64,000 nucleotides of DNA from Laetiporus sulphureus 93-53. Taxonomy: Eukaryota; Basidiomycota; Agaricomycetes; Polyporales; Laetiporaceae. Made by a program: the position numbers and the translations under genes. The stretch is from the NCBI RefSeq assembly GCF_001632365.1, contig NW_024468540.1:354309-418308 (forward strand), read 5' to 3'. Shown piece by piece: positions 36,541 through 48,316 of the stretch (position 1 is its first letter; every line of letters begins with the position of its first letter). The notes under the pieces were generated by a model. The model searched no databases. It was not told where the DNA came from and saw only the letters and a program-made list of their open reading frames with translations.

Positions 36541-37315
36541 AATCAGCCCATGCTATTGATTTGTGGGTCTACCTGTTCACGTATGCCAGCTCACTTCCCT
36601 AACGTTGCCTCGCAGGTGACCTCAAAGTTTTCTTTTTTCCCGTTTTTGGAAGGGGGACCGGGTAGTATTGATACGTTGTAGATTTGGACGATCAATGAAC
36701 GTCTTGGGATAGTCGGTCATTACTTTTCTGTTCGCGTGCAAGAACCATCGCGTAAAGCATTACAACATTGATCAGTTCGTGCTAGACAGTGTGTAAGCTT
36801 GCATATCTGAGCATTGACGCGATACAAATGAACGTTATAAATGAGATAAGACTAGTATTATTCAGGAGAGGATGAACTAGCTGAAGCCTTTGCCCTTGAC
36901 ATCTGAAATTGAAATGCGACCCGCGCGGCGGAGTCCCAAATCGCCACAGGCGCGTTTACTCCGACCTGATCTTTTCCTTATAATTAGGGTCTCACCAGGC
37001 TTTGGACTTGTCCGTGCTGAACTTGTTTCTGAGCAAATATGATATTCCGGCGTGCCTCAATTCGGCTCTCCAACCCCCCAAAAGTCACGTTGGACCCAAG
37101 TTGCGTGAAGCATGATGCGACATCAATCCGGTTTGAGACTAGAAGGGCTTTTCTCTAAGAAGCTCTGAGAAGTCTTTTTGTGTGCTCATCGTCTCATTGG
37201 TTTTTGTCGATAACGGATTGTTTTGTTCCATGCTGAGGGATATCATCTGAAGACGTATTTAAAGGGAAGTTAATCCGCTTGGTCTGCCAATCTTCCTACG
37301 ACTCACGGTGCCCCG
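36541..37315. other. Intergenic upstream of SDR locus B
   Basis: No gene recognised. Probably contains the promoter of locus B. Confidence 0.4.
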
Positions 37316-38349
37316 ATGCAACCGCCTCAAGTATGGTTCAGTGGGTTCCAACTCACTGCTATGCTTTATCATTGCCTGACTAACTAGGGATTTATTCAGT
37401 CACTGGGGCGTCCTCTGGCTTTGGACGTTGCATGACAGACATCGTCCTCCGGAATGGAGACATCGCCGTCAGCACGCTGAGGAAGCCTGAAGTTCTCGCA
37501 GATCTCGCTCGCGCGTACCCGGAGGACAGGCTACTCATCCTCAAGCTTGACGTGACTAAACCCCAAGAGATACAGGATTACTTTGCAGAGGCGGAGAGAA
37601 AGTGCGGTCGTATCGATGTGGTCTTCGACAATGCTGGGTACGGGATCATCGGAGAGATAGAAAGCACTCCGGAGCATATCGCACGCGAACTATTTGACGT
37701 TGATTTTTGGGGAGCCGTGAATGTCAATAAAGAAGCAATCCGTGTGTTCCGGGACGTGAACCAACCGCGGGGTGGGAAACTACTCCAAATGTCTTCCCGA
37801 TGTGGGGTTGAAGGAGGTCCGCTTATTGGCTTCTACCACGCTGCTAAATTTGGTGAGTTGCTTGATACTAAATGACAGACGTTCCAAAGGACAGGTGCTG
37901 AATATTATCCGAAGCATTCGAAGGTTTCAGCGAGTCTCTTGCTGCTGAACTTGACCCAGAGTGGAACATCCAGGTGAGACCCACCATGTCAAGGAGATTT
38001 ACAGATTATTTATAAAGTATGCGGAACGGACTAGATCACGCTCATTGAGCCTGGGTATTTCTACACTGGCTCAGTTGGTCATGCTGTACGAGTCCCGCTA
38101 CATCCCGCATATAGCAATCCTGCGTTGCCAGCTACAACTTTACGCGGATTTATCGATGGCGGACCAGCCGGTGGAGATGCAATGAAGGCTACCACTATGA
38201 TGTATCGTCTCGCATCGCTTCCTCTACTCCCGCTCCAATTTCCGCTAGGTCAAGATGCCTTGGAGACGATTAAACGAAAGACTACAAGGCTGATAACAGA
38301 TACGAGCGAGTACGAAGCATGGTCGAAGGGGCTCGAGAGAGACTCGTGA
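37316..38349 (+). CDS. Classical short-chain dehydrogenase/reductase, 283 aa (SDR locus B)
   Basis: NAD(P)-dependent oxidoreductase of the classical SDR type (17-beta-HSD/retinol-dehydrogenase-like). The substrate cannot be read from sequence. Four exons fit: 37316-37340, 37400-37852, 37915-37973 and 38035-38349 (852 nt). Motifs: cofactor loop TGASSGFG right after intron 1 (VWFITGASSGFGR), DNAG at the start of beta-4, and active site YHAAK (YxxxK) just before intron 2. The C-terminal substrate-loop region has TLIEPGYFYTG. It ends KGLERDS. Length fits the family. It is the only one of five related loci here that reads intact. The catalytic Ser region (LLQMSSRCG) is conserved. Confidence 0.85.
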
Positions 38350-39285
38350 GTTACTGATTAACTTGCGCTGTTGATAGTCACTAGTGAGTTCATCAACTCA
38401 CTTATTCCAATGAGACGTCAGAAGGTGTCTCCGGATTTCAACCGGATGTCGGTTCCTCTTATCGCATCGTGTCACCCATCACGCAACGATCTTCGGGTGA
38501 CTTGCTTGATTCGGGGATTGATTCGGGTTGAGCCACGATGCTTGGCGAACAGCAACAAAGCCCTCGCGACCCTGACATCCTTCCGATCAGCCTTCCCGGG
38601 TTTCAGATCTCAATGAGGACATACATTGCGCAGATACGTGGGCCCGTCAACCGTTACTTGCACCAATGACCCCCTCATGGCGGTCCGGTGTCATGAACCT
38701 GACATCATGACCGCTTATCTGGCAACGGTTTGACCTAACTTTGCGATGTTATTACTGAGGATAGTTGGACCGGAAAATGAACCGCTGTCGAGCAATTTTT
38801 TGAGACAAGCGTCACGGACGACGGGCGCGCCAGTAGCTCCCTTAAACACTGTTTGTACATGTATTCTCATTCTCCATCTTGATCTTCAGCCGTTATCCCT
38901 GTCCATTCATGGTTAAGACGTGTTCCTGCTCCTTGAATCATCATCTTGTTGCCGACGCGTTATAAATCATTTTCATGTCTGAGATACTTACAAACATTGT
39001 TCAATGCCGAAAAGGAAGATCAGCGCGCATATGACAAATTGATGCTCATTGGTGGGGCTTTTGCACAGTGTTGACTGCTTCGTGAAGGACCGAGAGGGGA
39101 TACGTGCCGAGCGTCTTACTCTCCATATTATTCGTTTCAGCAAGAATTCCACACAATGCCGGCCTTGCCGCAAGGGGCTCCGGCGACAGTTGGGCGCAAA
39201 ACATTGCTGGTTCCATTTTTCGAGCACCGGAAGGCACTATATAATCAGCGGAAGCTTTGGCGACATCTTCACGCCTGTTTTCCCC
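38350..39285. other. Intergenic between SDR loci B and C
   Basis: No supported coding sequence or repeat. Confidence 0.4.
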
Positions 39286-40403
39286 ATGTCGTCTCCAAGG
39301 GTGTGGTTCAGTACGTGCAGTAGACGGACTTACTATTAGTTCAAGCTGACTATTCCATGTCCGATAGTGACCGGTTGCTCGACGGGGTTTGGTCGCCTCA
39401 TGACTGAACTCGTGCTCGAGCGCGGAGATGTTGCAGTCAGCACCGCCAGAAAGCCCGAAGTCCTCGCAGGATTGGCCGCCATTTATCCAGAAGATCGATT
39501 GCTCATTCTCAAACTCGATGTGACCAGTTCGAATGAGATCCGTGACTTCTTTCTTTGCTCAGGCAGAGAGAAGGTTCGGTCGCATCGACGTCGTCTTCAA
39601 CAATGCCAGGTTCGGTATACTTGGCGAGCTGGAAGGGATTCCTGAAAACACCGCTCGCGGATTGTTTGACGTCAATTTCTGGGGCGCAGTGAATGTGAGC
39701 AAGGAGGCGATCAGAGTCTTCCGCGAGGTCAACAGACCTCAAGGTGGAAGACTTCTGCAGATGTCGTCCATGTACGGTGTTGAAGCCAATCCGCCCTTTG
39801 GGATCTATAGTGCTGCGAAATTCGGTAAGCATGTCCCTATGTCGTGCTATTGTGTTCGACGAAATTAACGCTATTGTATTTATACACAGCGTTGGAAGGC
39901 TTCACGGAATCACTCGCCGCAGAGATTGATCCGAAGTGGGAAATCAAGGTGCGATCCCATGCTTTGAAGCTAATGATAATGCTGCCTGATCAATGCTTGA
40001 TATCCAGATTACCCTCTTGGAGCCTGGATTTTTCAAGACGAACCTGCGAGCCAACGCGGTCGAGATGGAGCCGCATCCCGCTTACACACGTCATCGTCTG
40101 CTATCAGCTACCCGCCTTGCTGCCAGTGGCGAGGTATTCCACAGGGACCCAAAGAATGCCGTCGCTGCTATGTATCGCCTTGTGTCTCTTCCTGACCCGC
40201 CACTGCATTTCCCATTGGGAGAGGACGCCATAGTGCTGGTAAGGAGGAAGACTGAAAGGCTGCTCGCAGAGACGAACGAGTTCGAAAAGTGGTCTGATGG
40301 ACTTAGAGAGACGCACGCGATGTACATGATAGGGCTAAGCTGTGACCTGTATCATTCATCTTTGTACAGTATGAGCTTTCAAGATGCTTCCCGTCGAATG
40401 TAG
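39286..40403 (+). pseudogene. Short-chain dehydrogenase with a 4-bp duplication frameshift (SDR locus C)
   Basis: Same exon pattern as locus B: 39286-39310, 39368-39824, 39890-39948 and 40008 to the stop at 40403. It reads VWF, then MTGCSTGFGRLMTEL, then LDVTSSNEIRDFF. At 39547-39556 the sequence TTCTTTCTTTG has four bases more than locus B's tract (TACTTTG). This shifts the frame before QAERRFGRIDVVFNNA. Beyond that the rest is intact: NNA, active-site YSAAK, TLLEPGFFKTN, PLHFPLGEDAIVLVRRKTERL. The stop lies later than in B because TGA is lost. A young pseudogene, or possibly a sequence error. Confidence 0.8.
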
Positions 40404-40673
40404 ATCTGTGCGATTTGAGTCAGCAATCGATGTAAACAAGATGACTTTAGCATCAAGCCATTCTGTCATGCAATGAAAATATGAGCCTTCGACGGGATTA
40501 AGGATATGGCTTGTTCTCTTCGTCTTTACGAATTTTAATGAAGGCATTTCAGAGTCATATGCTTGGAAGTCACTTATCCTGGATTTTCTCCCATGTGCGC
40601 TCGAAGGATTTACCAAGGATATATTTTGTTCCATGTTTCTTCGAACGTGCTGAACTGGTCCCGGGCTGAGCAT

Positions 40674-41125
40674 GTCACAAGAGCGTCGACTGTTTTGGGT
40701 CATTGCATGATAGAAGTCGCGCTTCAAAACGGAGAAGTCGCAGTCAGCACGCTCGGGAAACCAGACAACCTCGTCGATCTTGCTCGTGAATACACGGGAG
40801 AATGTCCTCAATGTCGCAATCTGGCGGCGTAGCGACGAGCGCCGCGGCGGAACGGACCGAATAGAGCCCGACCCGGGGCTAAATAGTATGCGTACGTACC
40901 TGCACCCGCCGTTTTGTCTTCCTCAAAGCAGGCCGAGATGGTGGTCCGACAAACGCTGGAGTGCATCAGCCCGTGAATCGCGACACTCAAACTAGTGCTG
41001 AAGGGCGCATCCCACGCTGCCAATGTCAGCAAAAACGTAATGCGCGTATTTCGCGATGTGAACTAACCTCGGAGAGAAAAGACTTCTCTAGACGTCTTCC
41101 GCGACCACGTATGAAATTAGAGAGG
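40674..41125 (+). pseudogene. Short-chain dehydrogenase relic (SDR locus D)
   Basis: Starts at the exon-2 position with VTRASTVLGHCMIEVALQNG, where the TGxxxGxG cofactor motif is broken (TR for TG, L for F). It continues VSTLGKPDNLVDLAREYTGE, then degrades. About 150 bases later GASHAANVSKNVMRVFRDVN (41008-41067) resumes in another frame. No exon 1, active site or C terminus can be found. Not functional. Confidence 0.7.
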
Positions 41126-42885
41126 GGGGCGGGGTCCAATGGTTGGCTATCATAGTGATGTCATGTTCAGCAGGTTTGCTCACTGGCCCCCGCTCGGCGA
41201 GAGTGACCTAAGAACAGCCTCTAGATCATGTACACTGCAGCATAGGTGTGTCTGACTTTAATATTACACGTTCGGTCGGATTCGGCAGCAAGCGACTCAC
41301 TGAAACATTTAAGTGCTTCGATCATATTCAACACTCATTAAACGAATTGTTTGTGGTTGCATCATAGCGCGCCGGTTATTGAAAGGCGATTCCATAATGC
41401 AATCAAGGCTGTCGTCAAAACGTATCTCTTTTTGATCCTTTATCTCGTTTTCTGACCAGTAAGGGTATGATCACCTTTCGAGGAAAAAGGAAGCTAGGTT
41501 GCATGCGAAAATGGATGGGTAAAAGACGTGGTCGGAAAAACTGGAGAAAGTCGAAGGAACTTACATTCATTCGGTTCACTTCGCTGCAGCTCAGACGACA
41601 ACTTCGCTGGGATGGGGTGAATGCGACGCTCCGAAATCCTGAGTTTCGACGCGTCAGTCTGCCCGCGGAGGTTATCACTGAAGAGAATGATCGCATAGTG
41701 GTTTTCGACGTGCAACACAGCCACTGCTGATCGTTCATCTCGTCGGTGACAATCTGCAACGATCGCAGAGGCAATAAATCACTGTTAGCTTCTGGTGAGC
41801 GGGCATACACGACTGACGTGTATAATCGCTCAGAGAATATAGTCGAGGAAAATGATCGCATTGTCAACAGAAAGAGGACCTCGTGGTGGAGGTATGAAGG
41901 AAGCATCCAAATGCATACTCCCGTGTCCAAGATCGCTTTAGCCAAGTGAACAGTCGGAGCTTCCGACGAACTGCTACCTGCCAGACCGTGCTGGCTCAAC
42001 CGTATGCATCATATTGATGAACACTTCCGTCGGTCTGCCAACAGGATCGCGGAGTGTAGTAACGATGAACGACTTGTTGGGTTTTCTTGCCTATCCAGCA
42101 TTGAAGAACATCGTAAAAACGGGGTTTAGGGTCTCTTTAGAGTTTTGCTCCATATCTCTCTAGCCCGTTGGATTTTGGTCGCTTGATGACCAAACAACCG
42201 TTACCCTCGTCCACCCAATCGCAATCGTAGGCTGGGTGTTAACATTGAATATGCACGTGGATGCCTTCCACGTATCCATCAATCACTCTGACAATCATGT
42301 TCTCTGATTTGTCTGATAATGATGCCGAGGTTGCGAGATGCGACCGCGACTGACGCTCCCATTGGATTCAAGAACGCACGTTTGTCATAGAGATTTGTTG
42401 CTACGCTACGGAGTAGTGCCGCAACTTGAACGACAGATGCAGGATGACTTTGCGGCACCGAATGATGCGAACTGCCCAATCACAAGGCACAGCCAATCAA
42501 CGTGAGGTGACCTTGGCAGTGCTTCATGACTGTCATGAGAAGAAAAGGCCCATAAAAAGGGAATAGCTTATGAAAAGTAAGTGACAATGGGCGAGTGGAA
42601 AACGAAAATGTGGCCGCCTCGAACGGGTGGCTGAGACTCCGGAGCACGTGCTGCTTGGTGAACGACCTCATCGTCCGAAACAATGAGCAGCGGCAGTCCA
42701 TCTACCCATCCGTCAACGCCAGACGTCTCGCTAACAACGTCGCAGACTTTCATCTTCCATCTGCATCCGGGGCGCGACGATTTCGTGTAACCTGGACAAC
42801 TCACTCTCTCCAATATAACCCGGCATTCATCGTCCCACACTTGATCCCACGTCTGCCGATACCCTCCTTCCATTATTCCCAGCGC
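41126..42885. other. Intergenic between SDR relic D and NAD kinase
   Basis: About 1.7 kb. A frame at 41415-41999 (minus, 194 codons) has no recognisable motif and is mirrored by other frames, so it is not called. The NADK promoter should lie in the last few hundred bases. Confidence 0.4.
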
Positions 42886-45800
42886 ATGAAATCGATGTAC
42901 TCTCCAGAGCTCGAGGTGTTCTCGACCCCGCCTTCGACACCGGACGGAACACGAGAAACTCTCCGTCCCTCTCTCTCACGACGCTCCAGCAGGCCCTCCA
43001 ACTTGCGCATACAGCAGTCGGCTTCATCGCTTGCTCTTAACGTAGTCGTCGACGATCAGGCTTCGCCTGACGTCAAGAAAGTGCACCCACCCACATATCC
43101 GAACGGGGGCCAGGCCTCGGCGACGCAGGCTGCCGCAAGCAGCCCGGCACCTGGGCGCTCACACCACGCTCATCTCCTACCCAGTCCTGCAACGTCTCCT
43201 TGTTTTGTGCACTCCCAACTCCAGGGCGTCACGATTCAGGAATATCTGCAGGTGAAGAAATGCGAAGCTATCCATGACACACACATGGACTTCGCTCGCA
43301 GCCACCACACCAACGGGAGCGTATCGGAGCCATACTCATCCCGCAGCTCCGAGTACGGCGACGGGGACGATGATGACGATTACACGGGGAGCCTGACCCG
43401 CCAGCTCGCCGAGACGGCCGTGGGTGTGCGTGAGATGAGCAAGCAGCTCGGTCAGTCGTCCGCTGTGCCCCCTCGATTAGTTGCTCATCCACCTCCAGGA
43501 CGCACCCGCGTGCATTCACACGTCCAAAACGTGCTCATCGTCACCAAAGCGCGCGACAATCGCCTCATCAAGCTCACTCGCCAGGTCGCGCTCTACCTCA
43601 TGCTCAAGCGCTCCTACGGCGGTCGCGGCATGGTTGTGTGGGTGCCTGGTTCATGCCCCTTGCCGTCGTACACGCTGACTCTGTTGCGCAGGTACGTCGA
43701 CGCGCAACTCAGGACGTCCCGCAGGTTCGATGCGGCGGGCATCGAACGCGATTACCCCGAGCTATTTGCCCCTTTCCCTCAGCGGCGTGCGTCGAGCAGC
43801 TCGCTCGCAGCATATGCAAACGGCGACGAGATGAATCAAGCACCAACGAGCGAAGGACAGCTGCGGTACTGGACGGCAGAGATGTGCAGCCGAAGCCCGC
43901 AGCTGTTCGATTTCGTGATTACTGTAAGTGTTCGCCGTTGCTGTACACCTTTCCTTCAGCCTGCTCACCTTTACTCTGCAGCTGGGCGGTGACGGTACTG
44001 TACTGTTCACATCGTGGCTCTTCCAACGGATCGTGCCACCTGTGTTGCCGTTTGCCCTTGGGTCTCTTGGGTTCCTCACCAACTTCGACTTTGCCGACCA
44101 CGAGGCCGTGATGGACGGTGCAATCGAGGCGGGAGTCCGCGTCAACCTGCGAATGCGGTTCACATGCACAGTCTACCGTGCCGTGGCACAGGGCGAGGGC
44201 AGGAAACGACGAGCAGTAAAGAAGGCTGACACGGGTGAGATATTGATGAAGAACGTAGAACAGGGAGGATGGGAGGCACTCGAAAGTGGATTAGCTTCCT
44301 TTTGTGACGGCGCGGGAAAGCCTGGGAAAGATAAGGAGATTATGTGTTTCTCCACGAGGCCCGTGGAAAGCTTCGAGGTGCTGAATGACCTGGTGGTTGA
44401 TCGTGGCCCTAGTCCGTACGTTAGCTTGCTGGAGCTATTCGGTATGCCCGCAGCATGCGCTGAACGCTATACAGGCACTAATTACTGCTCACAGGGGACG
44501 AACACCACCTCACAACAGTACAAGCAGACGGACTATGCGTCTCGACACCCACTGGCTCCACGGCTTACTCTGTATGGACACTCTCTTCATATATCTCATG
44601 TTGATATTGACACACATTTTCCAGCTATCTGCCGGCGGCTCGTTAGTGCACCCAGAAATTCCTGCTATCCTGATCACCCCTATATGTCCCCACACATTGT
44701 CATTCCGCCCGATGCTCTTGCCGGATAGCGTGGAACTGCGCATTTGTGTCCCATTCAATTCTCGAAGCACCGCATGGGCATCCTTCGATGGCCGCGGACG
44801 GGTCGAACTAAAGCGTGCGTGGCCGGATTGTCGATCTCGACTGCAGATGTATGCTGACTCATGGATTGCAGAGGGCGATCACATCAAAGTGACCCCGTCC
44901 AAGTACCCTTTCCCTACCGTGTGTGCCGATACTCAGTCTACAGATTGGTTCAACGCAATCTCTCGCACGCTCAAGTGGAATCAGCGTGAGCGCCAAAAGT
45001 CGTTCGTGGTGGTTGAAGAGAGTCCGTCGCGCAAGACCCACAAAAAACGACAGCGTTCGGAGAATGGTAATGTCCCGAATGGCCATGCATCTCCAATAGT
45101 TGGAGCCAGAAGGGAGGAAGAGCTAGAAGATGACGACGAAGAAGACGATTGTTCAGATGACGGAGAAGATGAGGAGAAGTACGACATCGACGACCTCTCA
45201 TCGAGCGAATCGCCACCCGCTGTAGATTCAACGATGAACCAACAGCAGGTACAGCCTGAAATTGAGCAAATAGGGAAAGAGAAAGCCATCGAAGCTCACC
45301 AGCTACCTTCGATACAGGCAAAAGCAGAGACTGCTGCTCGCCTCCTCGCTCAGGGGAACCCGTTTCTTCAGTCTGACCAGGGCAGGCCAGGCCTGCACTC
45401 GGGCGTGGAGACTCCAGATCGGTTCGCATGTCCTCACCCGCATCCGCCAAAGATCTCGCCACGGCACGTACAGTTCGTGACCTCGAACGGATCGTCGTCT
45501 TCCGACCTCGTAGCGATGAACCGCGATGAGACGGTGAGACCCCGTAGAGACCGCGCTTCGAGAGACGAGAGTCACCAGCAGCCGCGGCGGACGGGACAGT
45601 CTCGTAGTCGGACACCGCGTACGCGAGAAGCAGTCGATGCTGATAGCATGAAGACGCCTAGGGCGTTTGATGAGGGGCGGCGAAGACCGCGGTCGAGGAG
45701 CAGATCGAGAGAACGGCCACACGAGGGACATGCGCGTAGAGCGTTCGCTGTTTGGGGTCAGGACGAGAGCGATAGCGCCACGAGTGACAGTGATACATAG
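42886..45800 (+). CDS. NAD kinase (ATP-NAD kinase), 897 aa
   Basis: Phosphorylates NAD to NADP in the cytosol. Five exons in phase: 42886-43923, 43982-44441, 44495-44571, 44625-44814 and 44872-45800. The catalytic core carries LGGDGTVLF (GGDG motif, immediately after intron 1), LGSLGFLTNF and, across introns, STPTGSTAYSLSAGGSLVHP, the second NADK signature. The core is flanked by about 345 residues before GGDGT (Ser/Pro-rich, with an acidic DGDDDDDY patch) and about 300 residues after it (acidic EDDDEEDDC stretch, then RS/SR dipeptides near the end, finishing DSATSDSDT). These extensions are long compared with bacterial and human NAD kinases. The start at 42886 (MKSMYSPELEV) is a choice; Met codons at 42895 or upstream are possible. 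Confidence 0.92.
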
Positions 45801-45988
45801 ACAGGTACTCCATTTCCTTCGTTTTTCTTTAGACTGGTCGATTTCGTTTATCTTCCGTGCGCGTCCGTACGCTAGAGTTTCTGTGCATTGCTTGTTCTTT
45901 ATTCGGATATACAAGGAAAGGCGGCGGAGCAGAACATGCAGTAATAATGTACAATAGCTTGCTTGCATTCACTAACATGTATCATCTC

Positions 45989-47629
45989 TCAAAAATATGG
46001 CGTGTTCCGCAGCACGAACCGCTCGAGCTTTCTGTAGTCCTCCCGATCCTTGGCCACTGCCCAAAGCCACGCATCCAGCTCCGGAGCCGTGATATCCTTT
46101 AGCCATGCCAGCTCTTCGCCTCCACTCGTGGCCATTTCGTGAGCGGTGTGCACAATGAGCTCGCATGCGTCGATCGCTGCAGCGCGCAGGATGTATGCTT
46201 GTTGCACAGACAGGATCGGGCCCTCTTTCGGCACTTCCTTGCTTTGGGGCGCTTTGGTATCTGGTTCGGAAGGAGGTGCCGCAGCTGATAGCAGTGATTC
46301 CAGCTGCTCCGCTTTCCCGGCATCCGGGAATATAGTGGACAGGCCTAGCAAGGGCTCAGAGGTGGATAGGTCGATGACGCCTAAATGGACGAGTAGCGAT
46401 GGTATGACGTTGTCGACGAAGATGGGAAGATCGGCTGTACGAGGCACCGGGATCGAAGATGAAGACTCGGGAGGACCGAAGCGTAGTGCAATCGCATGGA
46501 TTGTCAAGAGGGCTTTCTTGAAGCAATATATGGCTATAGTCACTTCAGATAATCGCATAATGGATGGATATGCTGAACTCGTACGGTGTTTGTTTACGGT
46601 AGCCATATCTCGAAATGCAGGGATGACCCGAACAAGCTTACGAGGAGATAAATTTGTATCAGCGTGGTCACCAAAGAAGTGACGAATATTTACCCGCTCA
46701 AGAACGACATCGCAATCAATGTTGGGATCGTCGCCGGAAGAGGCATGCTTCGCTCGTTCGCCTTCTTTAAGTGCTTCAAGCACAAAGCTGCCGAGATCAG
46801 GGTACCCAGTATCAACCAGCACGCTGCCAGTCTCGTTCATGGTTTCTGTGACCAGCTGGACCAGCTCCCACACTGGACCTCCCAGTTCTCCGACGGTAAC
46901 AGCGGGGATGCTCTCATGTGCACGCTCAACGTGCACTGACTCCGCTACTCCCATGAGGTCCGCGACGGTATGTTCCCTGATGTCTCGCATTCCTTTCGCG
47001 GACAGGTAGTCGCCTTCGCCCGTGCCAGTGGCAGAGGAGATATACAGCCCGAAGACGAATGCTCGGATGTTGTCGAATGCGCCGCGACCCGTTGCGGTAT
47101 GCAAGGGCACTCGATACCCTGAGCCGAAATTCAATAGTGAAAGGATGGAGATCAGATTGAGCTCCACGAGGGCTGAAGGGAAGTTGAGTGGCATGGTGTA
47201 CCCGTGTGCAGTGCGCAGGCGGTCGAACGTCTGGGTGAATGCAGGTGAAAGGAGAAAGTGCTTAATGGCATCCTCTCTGATCTATCGTAGAGTGATCAGT
47301 CATCCGTGCTATCTAATATGCGAGGTGCAGACGTGGCCCCTGATGCACCAGGGCAAATCAATGATTTACGAAGTCCCAGGGACAGTCACATGGTGTTAAT
47401 GGGACATCAAGTCGGAGATTCCACAAAATAAGATGTCAAAAGTGGTGTGATAGCGGTCCAGGAATTCATGTGCGGTTCATGCTGCACGTGGTTCACATAA
47501 TAACAATGTGACAAGAAAAATGAAAGGATCAATAGCAAAACTTACTGTGATATTTGCCGATATCCGTGCAGCTCTGGAGGACTCACGTACCGAGCGTACG
47601 TAGCCTCCGTTTGCTGGTAGTTGCGTCAT
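45989..47629 (-). CDS. Queuosine 5'-phosphate N-glycosylase/hydrolase, DUF2419 family (QNG1-like), 422 aa
   Basis: Salvages queuine by cleaving queuosine nucleotide, feeding tRNA modification; eukaryotes cannot make queuine. Four exons in phase: 47629-47546, 47281-46694, 46636-46585 and 46533-45989. Family-typical segments: MPLNFPSALVELN, NFGSGYRVPLHTATGRGAF, HVERAHESIPAVTVGELGGP, FRDMATVNKHPIYCFKKALL (spliced across introns 2 and 3), FVDNVIPSLLVHLGVI and the C-terminal DAWLWAVAKDREDYRKL. Intron 1 (264 bp) is long for this window and might hide a small exon, although the join is in phase. Convergent with NAD kinase, 188 bp between stops. Family call is from recalled similarity. Confidence 0.87.
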
Positions 47630-48316
47630 ATCTGAGTGGTTTCCGTAGCTTGCGCGAGTGAAGAGCCGTTATAAAGTATCAACATTCAGCCTCCTTAAAT
47701 TTCCTTCCGAGGCTCCTTCAAAGCAGTCGTCTGGTAGATAAGTGCGGTGATAGTTGCTCGCAGTCGGAGACGGTTCGAACACGCGTCGATTGAGATTGAG
47801 ATTGACGCCCACTGAAGATTATGGCGCTGTGCCGACTCCCGAGCGCTAATCGAGCTGGCGCTGCCGACTTCGTTCGTCAAATCAATTCTCATACAATCGC
47901 AGTACCACGAAAAATTTGATTGAACTGGTGCCATGTTCAAGTGCGGCGCTGGTTTCGATTGGGAAAGACATTGTTCAGCGACCTGTTTCGAATTGCAGCG
48001 TTTATAAGGGTCGAGGAGTGGAACATTTTAAATACAACCGTACTGCTCACATTCACTATAATGAAAATTGTCGGCGCGGTGTCACAGTTCGTGGAAACAT
48101 CTTAGCTCGTCTTAAGACGATATCAATACGTTATGCGACTGATTTCAACGCGGCACTATTGTCAAATCGTAGTACCGAGCAGTTCGATGCATTAGCTGTT
48201 GGAGAATCACTCACATCTTACCATCGCCGGTCATATGCATATTGCTTATCTACAATAGACAAGGCCAACTGATCCGCGATCATTATCATTTGCGACGCTC
48301 AGGAAACCTGAATGCA
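47630..48316. other. Intergenic upstream of the QNG1-like gene
   Basis: No supported gene. It includes the QNG1 promoter (minus) and the 3' side of SDR relic E. Confidence 0.4.

Noticed and set aside
41415..41999. A 194-codon minus-strand open frame
   Set aside because: No motif, Ser/Arg-rich composition typical of shadow frames, and comparable frames on the other strand.
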